A stretch of 29,962 nt of DNA from contig DIXO01000064.1 of assembly GCA_002428735.1 (NCBI GenBank), positions 1 through 29,962 on the forward strand, in the 5' to 3' direction. The position numbers were made by a program, and so were the translations under genes. Below are positions 23,496-29,962 of the stretch, one piece after another (positions within the stretch are counted from its first letter, which is position 1; each line of letters starts with the position of its first letter). The notes under the pieces are model-generated. The model was not told the origin of the DNA. It saw only the letters and a list, made by a program, of their open reading frames with translations, and made no database searches. Source of the stretch: Syntrophaceae bacterium UBA6078. Its GTDB lineage: Bacteria; Desulfobacterota; Syntrophia; Syntrophales; UBA2210.

Positions 23496-24326
23496 TTAGA
23501 TGGGAAGACCCAGATACGCGAACAGGCCGGTCATTTTCAGACCCATGTAAAACATAACGATAATGAAGATATATTTGAGCTGCTTTGCCGGCAGGAGGTG
23601 GGCTGTCTTCGCTCCCACCACGGCCATGGGGATACTGCACCCGGCCAGCAGGATCCACTGGAACCAGTTCAGGTACCCCGTGGAGTACAGCGGAAGTCCT
23701 GCGACACCCAGGCCGTTGATCAGGTACGAAAGCGATCCCCCGGCGGCCGTAAAGATCATCAGGGCCGTTGATGTCCCCACCGCCTGGTGCATCTTGAACC
23801 GCAGAAAATAGACCATGATCGGGATCATCAGGACGCCGCCGCCGATACCGATGATGCCGGAGACAATCCCCAGGGGAATGCCCCAGAGGATAAACGAGGT
23901 AAGGTTGTCCGACGGTTCCTCCGTAATCTGAGGGGGCTTCGCGGTGAGCATCCGGAGGGCGCCGATAATGACGGCGATACCGAAGGCCATGGTCAGCACC
24001 CTGCCGGGCAGATGGGAGGCGATAAAGGCGCCGGAAAAGGCGCCCAGGGCTCCGGCGATGCCGAAGGTGATACCCGCCTTCCACAGCACGGCTCCTTTCC
24101 TGTGATGGGTCATGGCGCCGCTGAAGGCCGTGGGAAGCACCACCAGCAGGTTGGTGCCGAAGGCGATCCGTATGGCAATGGTCGGGTCTACTCCAACCGA
24201 TGTCAGCGCCCAGTATTGTACGGGGACCATGATGAAACAGCCGCCCACGCCCAGAAGCCCCGAGGCAAAACCAACGGCAATCCCCGTAATCAGTAACGCC
24301 GTAATTTGTGCCGCCTGCATTTCCAT
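23496..24326 (-). CDS. TauE/SafE (TSUP) family permease
   Basis: The 276-aa inner-membrane protein has two repeats with the TSUP glycine signature: GFASGLLGVGGCFIMVP near residues 19-35 and GIVSGIIGIGGGVLMIP in the second half. It has about eight membrane segments. The family exports sulfite, organosulfonates and other sulfur anions; the substrate here is unknown. Its position between a small thioredoxin and arsC suggests a link to thiol or sulfur handling under arsenic stress, which is inference. AAGGAGGGA precedes ATG 24326. Confidence 0.9.
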   Translation of the reverse strand: MEMQAAQITALLITGIAVGFASGLLGVGGCFIMVPVQYWALTSVGVDPTIAIRIAFGTNLLVVLPTAFSGAMTHHRKGAVLWKAGITFGIAGALGAFSGAFIASHLPGRVLTMAFGIAVIIGALRMLTAKPPQITEEPSDNLTSFILWGIPLGIVSGIIGIGGGVLMIPIMVYFLRFKMHQAVGTSTALMIFTAAGGSLSYLINGLGVAGLPLYSTGYLNWFQWILLAGCSIPMAVVGAKTAHLLPAKQLKYIFIIVMFYMGLKMTGLFAYLGLPI

Positions 24327-24444
24327 TGTCCGTTCCCTCCTTCCGACACTCTGTTCTCTGGTTCATAAGCCGCACCGCCGCACTCGGCGGGGCATCACCC
24401 ATAATGCAGAGGGCGCCCCGCACGATCCCGCCCGTGCGCATCTG

Positions 24445-24678
24445 TCAGGATTTCAGCCACCCCTTGACCTCGTCCTTGCCCGGGATCTTGCCGACGCACT
24501 TGACCGTGCCGTCGATCACCACGGCGGGCGTCCCGAAGACCCCGTACCCGGCGATCTTCATCGGGTCGGTTACCTTCTCGATCTGTGCATCCACGCCGGT
24601 CTCCGCCACTGCTTCCCTCACGATGTCTTCCGTGTTCTTGCACCGTTGACAGCCCGGTCCCAGTACCTTGATTTCCAT
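24445..24678 (-). CDS. Small thioredoxin-fold redox protein (CQRC)
   Basis: The 77-aa protein begins MEIKVLGPGCQRCKN, with the CxxC active site at Cys10/Cys13, and has FGTPAVVIDG with the cis-proline and a C-terminal KVIGK-like motif. It belongs to the redox-active disulfide / thioredoxin-family-3 group that often accompanies ars permeases. It may donate electrons to ArsC or bind As(III). It starts 12 nt after DUF2703, so co-transcription is very likely. A gap of 118 nt with no gene follows before the TSUP permease. Confidence 0.92.
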   Translation of the reverse strand: MEIKVLGPGCQRCKNTEDIVREAVAETGVDAQIEKVTDPMKIAGYGVFGTPAVVIDGTVKCVGKIPGKDEVKGWLKS

Positions 24679-24690
24679 ACTATATCTCCT

Positions 24691-25083
24691 TTACGTGTCG
24701 TGAATTTGAATAAACTTGTGCGCTGCCTCCCGGATCAGGGAGGCGGGGATCGCCTCGTAGGTCCGGCCGTCCCGTTCGAGGGTCCGGCAGAGGACGGGCA
24801 CACCGAGCAAATCACCGCAGGAGGCGCAGCAGCTTTCGGCCGCGCGCGCGTCGGGGAGCAGTCCCTCGATGGGCGTGCCGTTCAGCAGGATCATGTTCGA
24901 GTCGCCGATCTCGCTGCCGGTGAGGAGCGTCTCCCTGAGCCGCACCTCCCAGCCCGCCGGTCCCAGGTCCCCGGCCAGCGCTTCGCACGCTTCTCGAACC
25001 GTCTCGCCTGTATCGGCGCACCGGTCGCAGGTCTTCCCGTCCTTGTCCAGATGACGCCATTCTATCTCCAGACGTTTTTTCAT
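24691..25083 (-). CDS. DUF2703 cysteine-rich protein
   Basis: The 130-aa protein has Cys pairs at CDRC (19-22) and Cys33 and a C-terminal ESCCASCGD cluster, with LEIEWRHLDKDGKTC at the start, matching DUF2703. The family recurs in ars clusters of anaerobes; its function is not established. The Cys clusters could bind As(III) or another soft metal. AGGAGA precedes ATG 25083, and the gene sits 11 nt after the ArsP-like permease and 12 nt before the small thioredoxin. Confidence 0.85.
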   Translation of the reverse strand: MKKRLEIEWRHLDKDGKTCDRCADTGETVREACEALAGDLGPAGWEVRLRETLLTGSEIGDSNMILLNGTPIEGLLPDARAAESCCASCGDLLGVPVLCRTLERDGRTYEAIPASLIREAAHKFIQIHDT

Positions 25084-25094
25084 GATCTCTTCTC

Positions 25095-26267
25095 CTATCC
25101 CGCGAAGCTTCCGTACAGAAGCCCCGCGATTGTTGACATGACGATAATAATCCCGCAGAAGGTGACCGTCTTCTTCACCCCTATGACGCTCCCGATCACC
25201 AGCATGTTGGGCAGCGACAGGGCCGGTCCGGCCAGGAGCAGGGCCAGCGCGGGCCCCTTTCCCATGCCGGCACCCAGAAGCCCCTGAAGGATGGGGATCT
25301 CCGTCAGGGTCGCGAAATACATGAGCGCCCCCGCCACCGAGGCGAAGAGGTTTGCCCACAGCGAGTTTCCGCCGAGGAGCGCCTGCACGTACTGCTCCGG
25401 GATCAGGGCCGGATGCCCCGGCCTCCCCAGGAGGAATCCGGCAACCAGAACGCCTCCGATCAGGAGGGGAAATATCTGCTTCATGAACCCCCAGGTCGAA
25501 TCCACCCAGGCACGGCGCTCGTCCTTCCGAAACCAGGACTTGACCATGAAGGCCAGGACGGCCAGAAGGGCCGCAGTGACATACCACTTGTACGCGAAGA
25601 TCGCCGCCCACAGTCCCGCCCCGCCCGCCGCGGGGCGCGCGAAGGAGGCGAAAATGAGTATCAGCACCATCGTCAAAAGATAGAGCCCGTCCTGCAGGAG
25701 CGTCCGCCCCCCGTCATCGTTCTCCGGGACATAGATCTGGCCTGTGGTCCGGGCCGCGTCGTCCTTCCGGAAGATCAGCGCCATGAGAAGGCCGGTAATA
25801 ATGGCAAAGACGATCGCGCCGATCGCGCGGGCCAGCCCCATCTCCCACCCCAGGACCTTCGCCGTGAGGGTGATGGCCAGGACGTTGATCGCCGGCCCCG
25901 AATAGAGAAAAGCCGTGGCCGGACCGATCCCCGCCCCCCGCGTGTAAATTCCCGCAAAGAGCGGCAGAACCGTGCACGAACAGACAGCCAGGATCGTACC
26001 GGAAACCGAGGCCACCGAATAGGAGAGAATCTTATTCGCCTGGGCGCCGAAATATTTCAGGACCGACGCCTGCGAGACAAAGACCGCAATCGCCCCCGCG
26101 ATGAAAAAGGCGGGGATGAGACAGGTCAGGACGTGCTCACGGGCGTACTCACGGAGCATCATGAATGCTTCCAGTCCCGACTGCCGGATCAGCGCGTGGT
26201 CCCACGGGATGTAATAGGCCGCCAGAAAGACGGCGGCGATTATCAATACCTTGGTTCGTTCCTTCAT
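25095..26267 (-). CDS. arsP: ArsP-like permease (COG0701/DUF318)
   Basis: The 390-aa membrane protein has about eight hydrophobic segments and the family core ILAVCSCTVLPLFAGIYTRG (Cys96, Cys98) followed by GIGPATAFLYSGPAINVLA. A repeat-like second half contains TEIPILQGLLGAGMGKGPA. Relatives export trivalent organoarsenicals (ArsP) or act as general metal permeases. The ars context favours an arsenic role, but no arsM methyltransferase is in the window, so the substrate is uncertain. ATG 26267 and GTG 26270 are both possible starts behind GAGGA. It follows arsR by about 75 nt. Confidence 0.82.
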   Translation of the reverse strand: MKERTKVLIIAAVFLAAYYIPWDHALIRQSGLEAFMMLREYAREHVLTCLIPAFFIAGAIAVFVSQASVLKYFGAQANKILSYSVASVSGTILAVCSCTVLPLFAGIYTRGAGIGPATAFLYSGPAINVLAITLTAKVLGWEMGLARAIGAIVFAIITGLLMALIFRKDDAARTTGQIYVPENDDGGRTLLQDGLYLLTMVLILIFASFARPAAGGAGLWAAIFAYKWYVTAALLAVLAFMVKSWFRKDERRAWVDSTWGFMKQIFPLLIGGVLVAGFLLGRPGHPALIPEQYVQALLGGNSLWANLFASVAGALMYFATLTEIPILQGLLGAGMGKGPALALLLAGPALSLPNMLVIGSVIGVKKTVTFCGIIIVMSTIAGLLYGSFAG

Positions 26268-26341
26268 CACAACGGATTCCTCAGGTTATTCTCAAATTTC
26301 GTATTTCGCGATATGACGATTCAGTGACGACAAAAAACATC

Positions 26342-26686
26342 CTATCGACAGCAGATCTCCTCCCTGCGGATATGGGGAAGTTTGATCGCCAGTTCGGCAA
26401 TCGAGGGATCGTCATCAAGCCAGTGTTTCAGATTGCCGATCAGGGAAGCCGCGTAGGGGCTCGCCCCGCCGTCCGCAAGAGCGTAATTGACCCACAGTCC
26501 CTCCTTGCGTGAGGCAATCAGACCGGCATCCTCCAGAATCTTCAGATGCTTGCTGGCGGTGGACTGGGCCACGCCGAGGGCCGCCGTGATCTCGCAGACG
26601 CACATGACCCGTTTTTGCAGCATCTTGACGATCCTGACCCGACTCGGATCGGACAGCGCCTTCATGACCTTCACGAATGTCTTCAT
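26342..26686 (-). CDS. arsR: ArsR family arsenic-responsive repressor
   Basis: The 114-aa winged-helix protein represses the ars genes and releases DNA on binding As(III). It has the alpha-3 metal motif CVCE (Cys29, Cys31), the recognition helix VAQSTASKHLKILEDAGL and a C-terminal EEICCR (Cys112, Cys113) that could supply further ligands. ATG 26686 is supported by GGAGG 8 nt upstream. It is the first gene of the leftward cluster, and its promoter carries AT-rich repeats suitable for self-repression. Confidence 0.94.
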   Translation of the reverse strand: MKTFVKVMKALSDPSRVRIVKMLQKRVMCVCEITAALGVAQSTASKHLKILEDAGLIASRKEGLWVNYALADGGASPYAASLIGNLKHWLDDDPSIAELAIKLPHIRREEICCR

Positions 26687-26701
26687 GCCCGCCACCTCCG
26701 T

Positions 26702-26729
26702 TATATCGTTATTTTGGAATATAGTTATT
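26702..26729 (-). promoter_or_regulatory. Candidate ArsR operator
   Basis: ATAACTATAT and ATAACGATAT form a 9-of-10 direct repeat on the minus strand that covers and follows the -10. TATAT and ATATA within it also give a partial dyad. Position fits a repressor site blocking RNA polymerase. Confidence 0.45.
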
Positions 26730-26746
26730 CAGGATGGGATTGTCAA
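26718..26746 (-). promoter_or_regulatory. Consensus promoter of the ars operon
   Basis: On the minus strand a perfect -35 TTGACA (26746-26741), a 17-nt spacer and -10 TATATT (26723-26718) lie about 30 nt upstream of the arsR start. Confidence 0.8.
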
Positions 26747-26826
26747 CCGAAAAATGAGAGCCATTTCATATCAGCCGCGCCGCCTCCCGACGCCATCACA
26801 ATCACGCCGAATGATAGGATTCGCTC

Positions 26827-26856
26827 ATTGAACATGTTTCGATACTTGTGGTAATG
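26827..26856 (+). promoter_or_regulatory. Candidate promoter of the cardiolipin synthase gene
   Basis: TTGAAC (26827-26832) and TAATGA (26851-26856) are 18 nt apart, about 78 nt before the start. The match is moderate. The rest of 26747-26933 holds no gene I can support. Confidence 0.35.
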
Positions 26857-26933
26857 AATTCCTGCGGATGTAACGGGCGCACTATTGATTTTCTGACAGT
26901 CGCGGTCTACAGGGGAAACCGGTACTTCATTCC

Positions 26934-28373
26934 ATGCATATCATTGACACATTGCTGGCTGGTCTGGCGTTCGTCGTCGCTGTGGTCAGCTCACTCCACG
27001 CCCTTTTTTCAAAACGTGATCCGAAATCAGCGATCGGGTGGATCGCCGTGTGCGTTCTCATCCCCTTTGGCGGCCCCTTCCTGTACTATCTCTTCGGCAT
27101 CAACCGGGTGCGGACGCGGGCCGAGAAACTTCAGCGCCGGGCGGACTCGAAACAGGAAAGCACGGCAATCCGGGCGGACTCGCAAACCGTCGGCCCGGAG
27201 AGCGGCGCGGGCACAACGGACACACCGGACCATCCCGGGATCGCCCGCGTTTCAGACATTCTCACGAACAGGCCGCTGGTGGGCGGCAACCGCATCGAGG
27301 CGCTGCACAGCGGAGAAGAGGCGTATCCGGCAATGCTTGACGCCATTGACAAGGCGCGGCGGACCCTCTTTCTCACCACCTATATCTTTGAACGCAACCG
27401 GACCGGGAAGGCCTTTGTCGACGCGCTGGTCCGTGCGGCCCAACGCGGCGTTGATGTGAGGGTGATCATCGACGGGCTCAGCGATGTCTTTCACCTCCGG
27501 TGGGCCAGCAGACGCCTGAAGAAACACGGCGTGCCCGTCGCCCGATTTCTCCCGCCTCAACTGATCCCCCCCACGGCGCCCATCAACCTGCGCAATCACC
27601 GGAAGATCCTTGTGGCCGACGGGGAGATCGGATTCACGGGCGGCATCAACATCGGCGACAGCTACCTGGCCGAGCGGCATGACAATCCCAGCCGTGTCGT
27701 TGACATGCACTTCCTGCTGAAGGGGCCGGTGGTAAGGCAGATCGAAGAGGTCTTTATCGACGACTGGAGATTTATCACGGGGAAGTACGAAAGCGTCGAG
27801 GCGACCGGACCAGCGCCGGAGGGATCGGCCCGGTGCCGCGTCATTACCGGCGGCCCGAACGAGGACATGGACAAACTCGCCATGATACTCACGGCGGCTG
27901 TCGCGGCGGCCAGAACCTCCGTCGTTATCATGACACCGTACTTCATCCCGCCGCGGGGATTGCTCGTAGCCCTGCAGGCGGCGGCGCTGCGCGGCCTTCG
28001 TGTATCGATTATTCTTCCGGGGAAAAGCGACTCCCGCATCGTGCACTGGGCAACGCGCAACCTGCTGTGGGAGCTCCTGGAGCGCGGCGTGCAGGTGCAC
28101 TATCAGCCCCCTCCCTTTGTGCATACCAAACTGGTTATTATCGATGATTATTACGTGCATATCGGGTCCGCCAATATCGATCCCCGCAGTCTGCGGCTCA
28201 ACTTTGAACTGAACGTTGAGATTTTCGACACGTCTCTCGCGGCAATCCTGACGAGGGATGTGGAAGCTGTGATACAAAAATCCCGGACTGTCACGCTCGA
28301 TGAAGTGGATGGGCGGTCCTTCCCGGTCAGACTCCGCGATTCGCTGGCATGGCTTCTGTCCCCCTATCTGTAA
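26934..28373 (+). CDS. cls: Cardiolipin synthase (PLD family)
   Basis: The 479-aa inner-membrane enzyme joins phosphatidylglycerol molecules to make cardiolipin. Two N-terminal membrane segments (about 3-25 and 33-54) are followed by two HKD motifs: NHRKILVADGE (His222, Lys224, Asp229) with FTGGIN, and VHTKLVIIDD (His397, Lys399, Asp404) with GSANIDPRS. Length and order match the bacterial ClsA-type. A low-complexity linker (about 60-105) joins membrane and catalytic parts. The Shine-Dalgarno before ATG 26934 is weak. It is divergent from arsR. Confidence 0.93.
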   Translation: MHIIDTLLAGLAFVVAVVSSLHALFSKRDPKSAIGWIAVCVLIPFGGPFLYYLFGINRVRTRAEKLQRRADSKQESTAIRADSQTVGPESGAGTTDTPDHPGIARVSDILTNRPLVGGNRIEALHSGEEAYPAMLDAIDKARRTLFLTTYIFERNRTGKAFVDALVRAAQRGVDVRVIIDGLSDVFHLRWASRRLKKHGVPVARFLPPQLIPPTAPINLRNHRKILVADGEIGFTGGINIGDSYLAERHDNPSRVVDMHFLLKGPVVRQIEEVFIDDWRFITGKYESVEATGPAPEGSARCRVITGGPNEDMDKLAMILTAAVAAARTSVVIMTPYFIPPRGLLVALQAAALRGLRVSIILPGKSDSRIVHWATRNLLWELLERGVQVHYQPPPFVHTKLVIIDDYYVHIGSANIDPRSLRLNFELNVEIFDTSLAAILTRDVEAVIQKSRTVTLDEVDGRSFPVRLRDSLAWLLSPYL

Positions 28374-28487
28374 AGGGGGCATCAAACTTCTTGCCGAAGG
28401 GGACGCTCTCGTGTAAGAGAATACCGGCGTATCAACACGGACAGATCAAAAGCATCGTCGATCAACATGACCTGTGAGGAGACCCCT

Positions 28488-29321
28488 ATGGCTGAGAAAA
28501 ACCTCGTGTACCGCGGAAAATCGAAAGATGTCTTCAACATACCGGACGGACCGCACAAGGGAAAATACCGGTTCGTATTTACGGACCGGGCGACCGGTTA
28601 CATGGAGGGGGGCAGACCCGTCTTCGACCCGGGATATGATATCGTCGTCGGCGAAATCCCCGGAAAAGGCGCCATTGCGTGCCGGTTTGCCGCGCACTTC
28701 TTCAAATTGCTGAAAGACAAGGGCGTCCCCACCCATTACATCGATACGATCAGCGACAATGAGATGATCATCGAACCGGCCGTCCCCCTGGGCATGGAGG
28801 TGGCGTCTCCGGAGTTCCCCGGATCAGCTCCGCTGACGAATCTGGAATTCACCTGGCGAAACAACGCGACCGGTAGCTTCTGGCGGCGGTATCCCTTCGT
28901 GACCCCCTGCAAGAATGTTCACAGAGTGGTCGAGGCGTGGACCAAGGGGGACAGCGATATCCTGATCACGCTGGAGGCCCTGGAGGAAACGGGAGCGCTG
29001 ACCAGAAGCGAGATCAAGCAGTCCGTGGAACTGGTCAAAGACATCGCAGAAATCGTTTCTCAGGAATTCGCGTCAAAGGGCCTCCATGTCATCGACGGGA
29101 AGTTCGAACTGGGCAGGCTGCGGGACGGGGACGGAAAGATCGTGCTCATCGATGAAATATCCCCCGACGTGCTCCGCGTATGCCGGGGATTCAAGCCGGA
29201 CAAGGCCGGCAACTGCACGCTCTTCAAAGAATGCGCCGTTACCAATTATTCCGACGGCAAACGAACCATCAAAAACAAAAACCAGGTTTCCGCGGCCGAC
29301 TTCATCGACATCTTTCTCTAA
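28488..29321 (+). CDS. purC: Phosphoribosylaminoimidazole-succinocarboxamide synthase (SAICAR synthetase)
   Basis: The 277-aa enzyme makes SAICAR from CAIR, aspartate and ATP in purine synthesis. Visible family marks are YRGKSKDVF at the start (ATP-binding), FTDRATGYMEGG, the central EFTWRNNATGSFWRRYP and the C-terminal VLIDEISPDVLRVC with the metal/ATP acidic residues. It is of the slightly longer type seen in some anaerobes. GAGGAG precedes ATG 28488; an upstream ATG at 28467 is less well placed. A strong terminator follows at once, so it ends its transcript. Confidence 0.93.
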   Translation: MAEKNLVYRGKSKDVFNIPDGPHKGKYRFVFTDRATGYMEGGRPVFDPGYDIVVGEIPGKGAIACRFAAHFFKLLKDKGVPTHYIDTISDNEMIIEPAVPLGMEVASPEFPGSAPLTNLEFTWRNNATGSFWRRYPFVTPCKNVHRVVEAWTKGDSDILITLEALEETGALTRSEIKQSVELVKDIAEIVSQEFASKGLHVIDGKFELGRLRDGDGKIVLIDEISPDVLRVCRGFKPDKAGNCTLFKECAVTNYSDGKRTIKNKNQVSAADFIDIFL

Positions 29322-29324
29322 TAG

Positions 29325-29369
29325 AAAGCCCTCTTTCCCGAAACAGGAAAGAGGGCTTTTCGTTTTCCA
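29325..29369 (+). terminator. Strong intrinsic terminator after purC
   Basis: AAAGCCCTCTTTCC (29325-29338) and GGAAAGAGGGCTTT (29346-29359) form a perfect 14-bp stem with a 7-nt loop, followed by T-rich TCGTTTT. The A-rich 5' side makes it plausible as a bidirectional terminator for the converging VOC gene too. Confidence 0.92.
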
Positions 29370-29447
29370 CACACAGCCGCCACAAAAAAGACGCCGAGAC
29401 ACGGCCAATACAATCAGTTCGCACCAATAAGCGCGCCGTCTCCGGCA

Positions 29448-29840
29448 TTATCCGCGCTGCACAAATTCCACGATATTCCCGTCAGGGTCCTTCACCATGG
29501 CGATGCGTACCCCCGGGCGAATCTCCTTCTCCGGAATCGTAAACTCTATCCCTTCCTTCAAGAGCTTCGCGCACACCTCTGAGAGATTTTGCACGACGAA
29601 GGTGAGATAGCGAAAGCCCAACTGGCTTTCCAGGCCGATGGCTCCCTGTGGCGGGACGGCACGGGGGTCGATCAGCTTCAAAACGCTGCTCCCGAACTGG
29701 AGCCGGTACATGGTCCCGAAAAGCGCGGGCTGCTCTCCCACAAACTCCAGTCCCAGAAGGTTCTGATAAAAGTTGAGGCTGGCCTTGATATCGCTGACCA
29801 GTATGCCGAGGTCTATGGAATCTTTAGCAGGTTTTAACAC
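29448..29840 (-). CDS. VOC (glyoxalase/bleomycin-resistance) family protein
   Basis: The 130-aa protein has the paired beta-alpha-beta-beta-beta units of the VOC fold: LGILVSDIKASLNFYQNLLGL at the start and DPDGNIVEFVQ at the end (given as landmarks near 9-29 and 118-128). The C-terminal Glu metal ligand is present, but the usual first His ligand is absent (DLGILVSD), so it may be catalytically different from glyoxalase I. I chose GTG 29840, which follows AAAGGAG by 6 nt; the longer reading from 29906 lies in the promoter. Function is unassigned. Confidence 0.85.
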   Translation of the reverse strand: MLKPAKDSIDLGILVSDIKASLNFYQNLLGLEFVGEQPALFGTMYRLQFGSSVLKLIDPRAVPPQGAIGLESQLGFRYLTFVVQNLSEVCAKLLKEGIEFTIPEKEIRPGVRIAMVKDPDGNIVEFVQRG

Positions 29841-29882
29841 TCTGTTCTCCTTTCCTGTATATAATGAATACGCACAGGCCGA

Positions 29883-29911
29883 AAGATACTGGTGAAACCG
29901 GCTCAAGTCAA
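29883..29911 (-). promoter_or_regulatory. Promoter of the VOC gene
   Basis: Minus-strand TTGACT (29911-29906) and TATCTT (29888-29883) are separated by 17 nt, about 43 nt upstream of the GTG start. Confidence 0.55.
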
Positions 29912-29942
29912 GGGAAACCGCCCAGAGCCATAGTATCCTCCT

Positions 29943-29962
29943 AGCAGGCCGTTGAAAAACTG
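29943..29962. repeat. Possible edge of a dispersed repeat or mobile element
   Basis: The last bases (GCAGGCCGTTGAAAAACTG) resemble a sequence often met at the edges of repeated or transposon-like elements in related genomes. This is memory, not proof; the window ends before any element can be seen. Confidence 0.25.

Noticed and set aside
24691..25611. Long 306-codon reading of the DUF2703 gene
   Set aside because: The first 176 codons lie antiparallel-frame inside the ArsP-like gene; the start at 25083 has a good ribosome site.
27252..28385. 377-codon minus-strand frame opposite cls
   Set aside because: Antisense to a gene with two intact HKD motifs; translation has no domain pattern.
1..29962. 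CRISPR array or prophage
   Set aside because: I saw no regularly spaced 25-40 nt repeats and no integrase, capsid, tail or transposase gene.

Overview
The window reads as a chromosomal segment of a Gram-negative bacterium. LolA and a periplasmic thioredoxin/CcdA set point to an outer membrane. GlnRS together with tRNA-Gln, an Acr3-type ars operon with DUF2703 and thioredoxin partners, and a PflA-like radical SAM protein make an anaerobic or microaerobic Desulfobacterota (deltaproteobacterial) lineage my best guess; this is inference. Most of the window is fairly GC-rich, but about 6.9-14.6 kb is visibly AT-rich and looks acquired.

Layout. 1-6.8 kb is ordinary core content: patatin-like hydrolase and radical SAM protein (+), lolA, ilvE and yifB/comM (-), murI (+). 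A tRNA-Gln(CUG) gene with its own strong promoter and terminator sits at 6846-6919. Beyond it lies an AT-rich defence island transcribed leftward: a PLD-SNF2 helicase (1113 aa), a small broken or switchable DUF4062/RecG-C-like gene, and an Eco57I-type adenine methyltransferase (1158 aa). Consecutive genes are joined by 4-nt ATGA overlaps. A small ABM-domain gene (+) follows, then a long run of leftward genes from 26.7 to 15.2 kb. That run holds arsR, an ArsP-like permease, DUF2703, a small thioredoxin, a TauE/SafE permease, arsC, acr3, a glutaredoxin-like protein, two related CVPC thioredoxins (one fused to a SurA-like domain), CcdA, rhodanese, a DoxX/MauE-like protein, a CDF transporter and glnS. 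The right end has cls and purC (+), a strong terminator and a VOC protein (-).

How the genes may work together. In the arsenic cluster, ArsR would derepress on As(III), ArsC reduces arsenate using thiol electrons, and Acr3 exports arsenite; ArsP may export organoarsenicals. The downstream CcdA/thioredoxin/rhodanese/DoxX genes look like an extracytoplasmic thiol-redox module. In the defence island, methylation would mark self DNA and the PLD-SNF2 protein would act on unmodified DNA.

The most interesting signal is in the middle defence gene. It contains three tandem copies of an 11-nt unit (10874-10906). Because 11 is not a multiple of 3, each copy gained or lost changes the frame. By direct frame arithmetic the three copies seen here put the gene OFF (premature stop), and one more copy would restore one continuous frame ending in the ATGA overlap with the methyltransferase start. 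This could be a slipped-strand switch that controls methyltransferase translation by coupling, which is a testable hypothesis.
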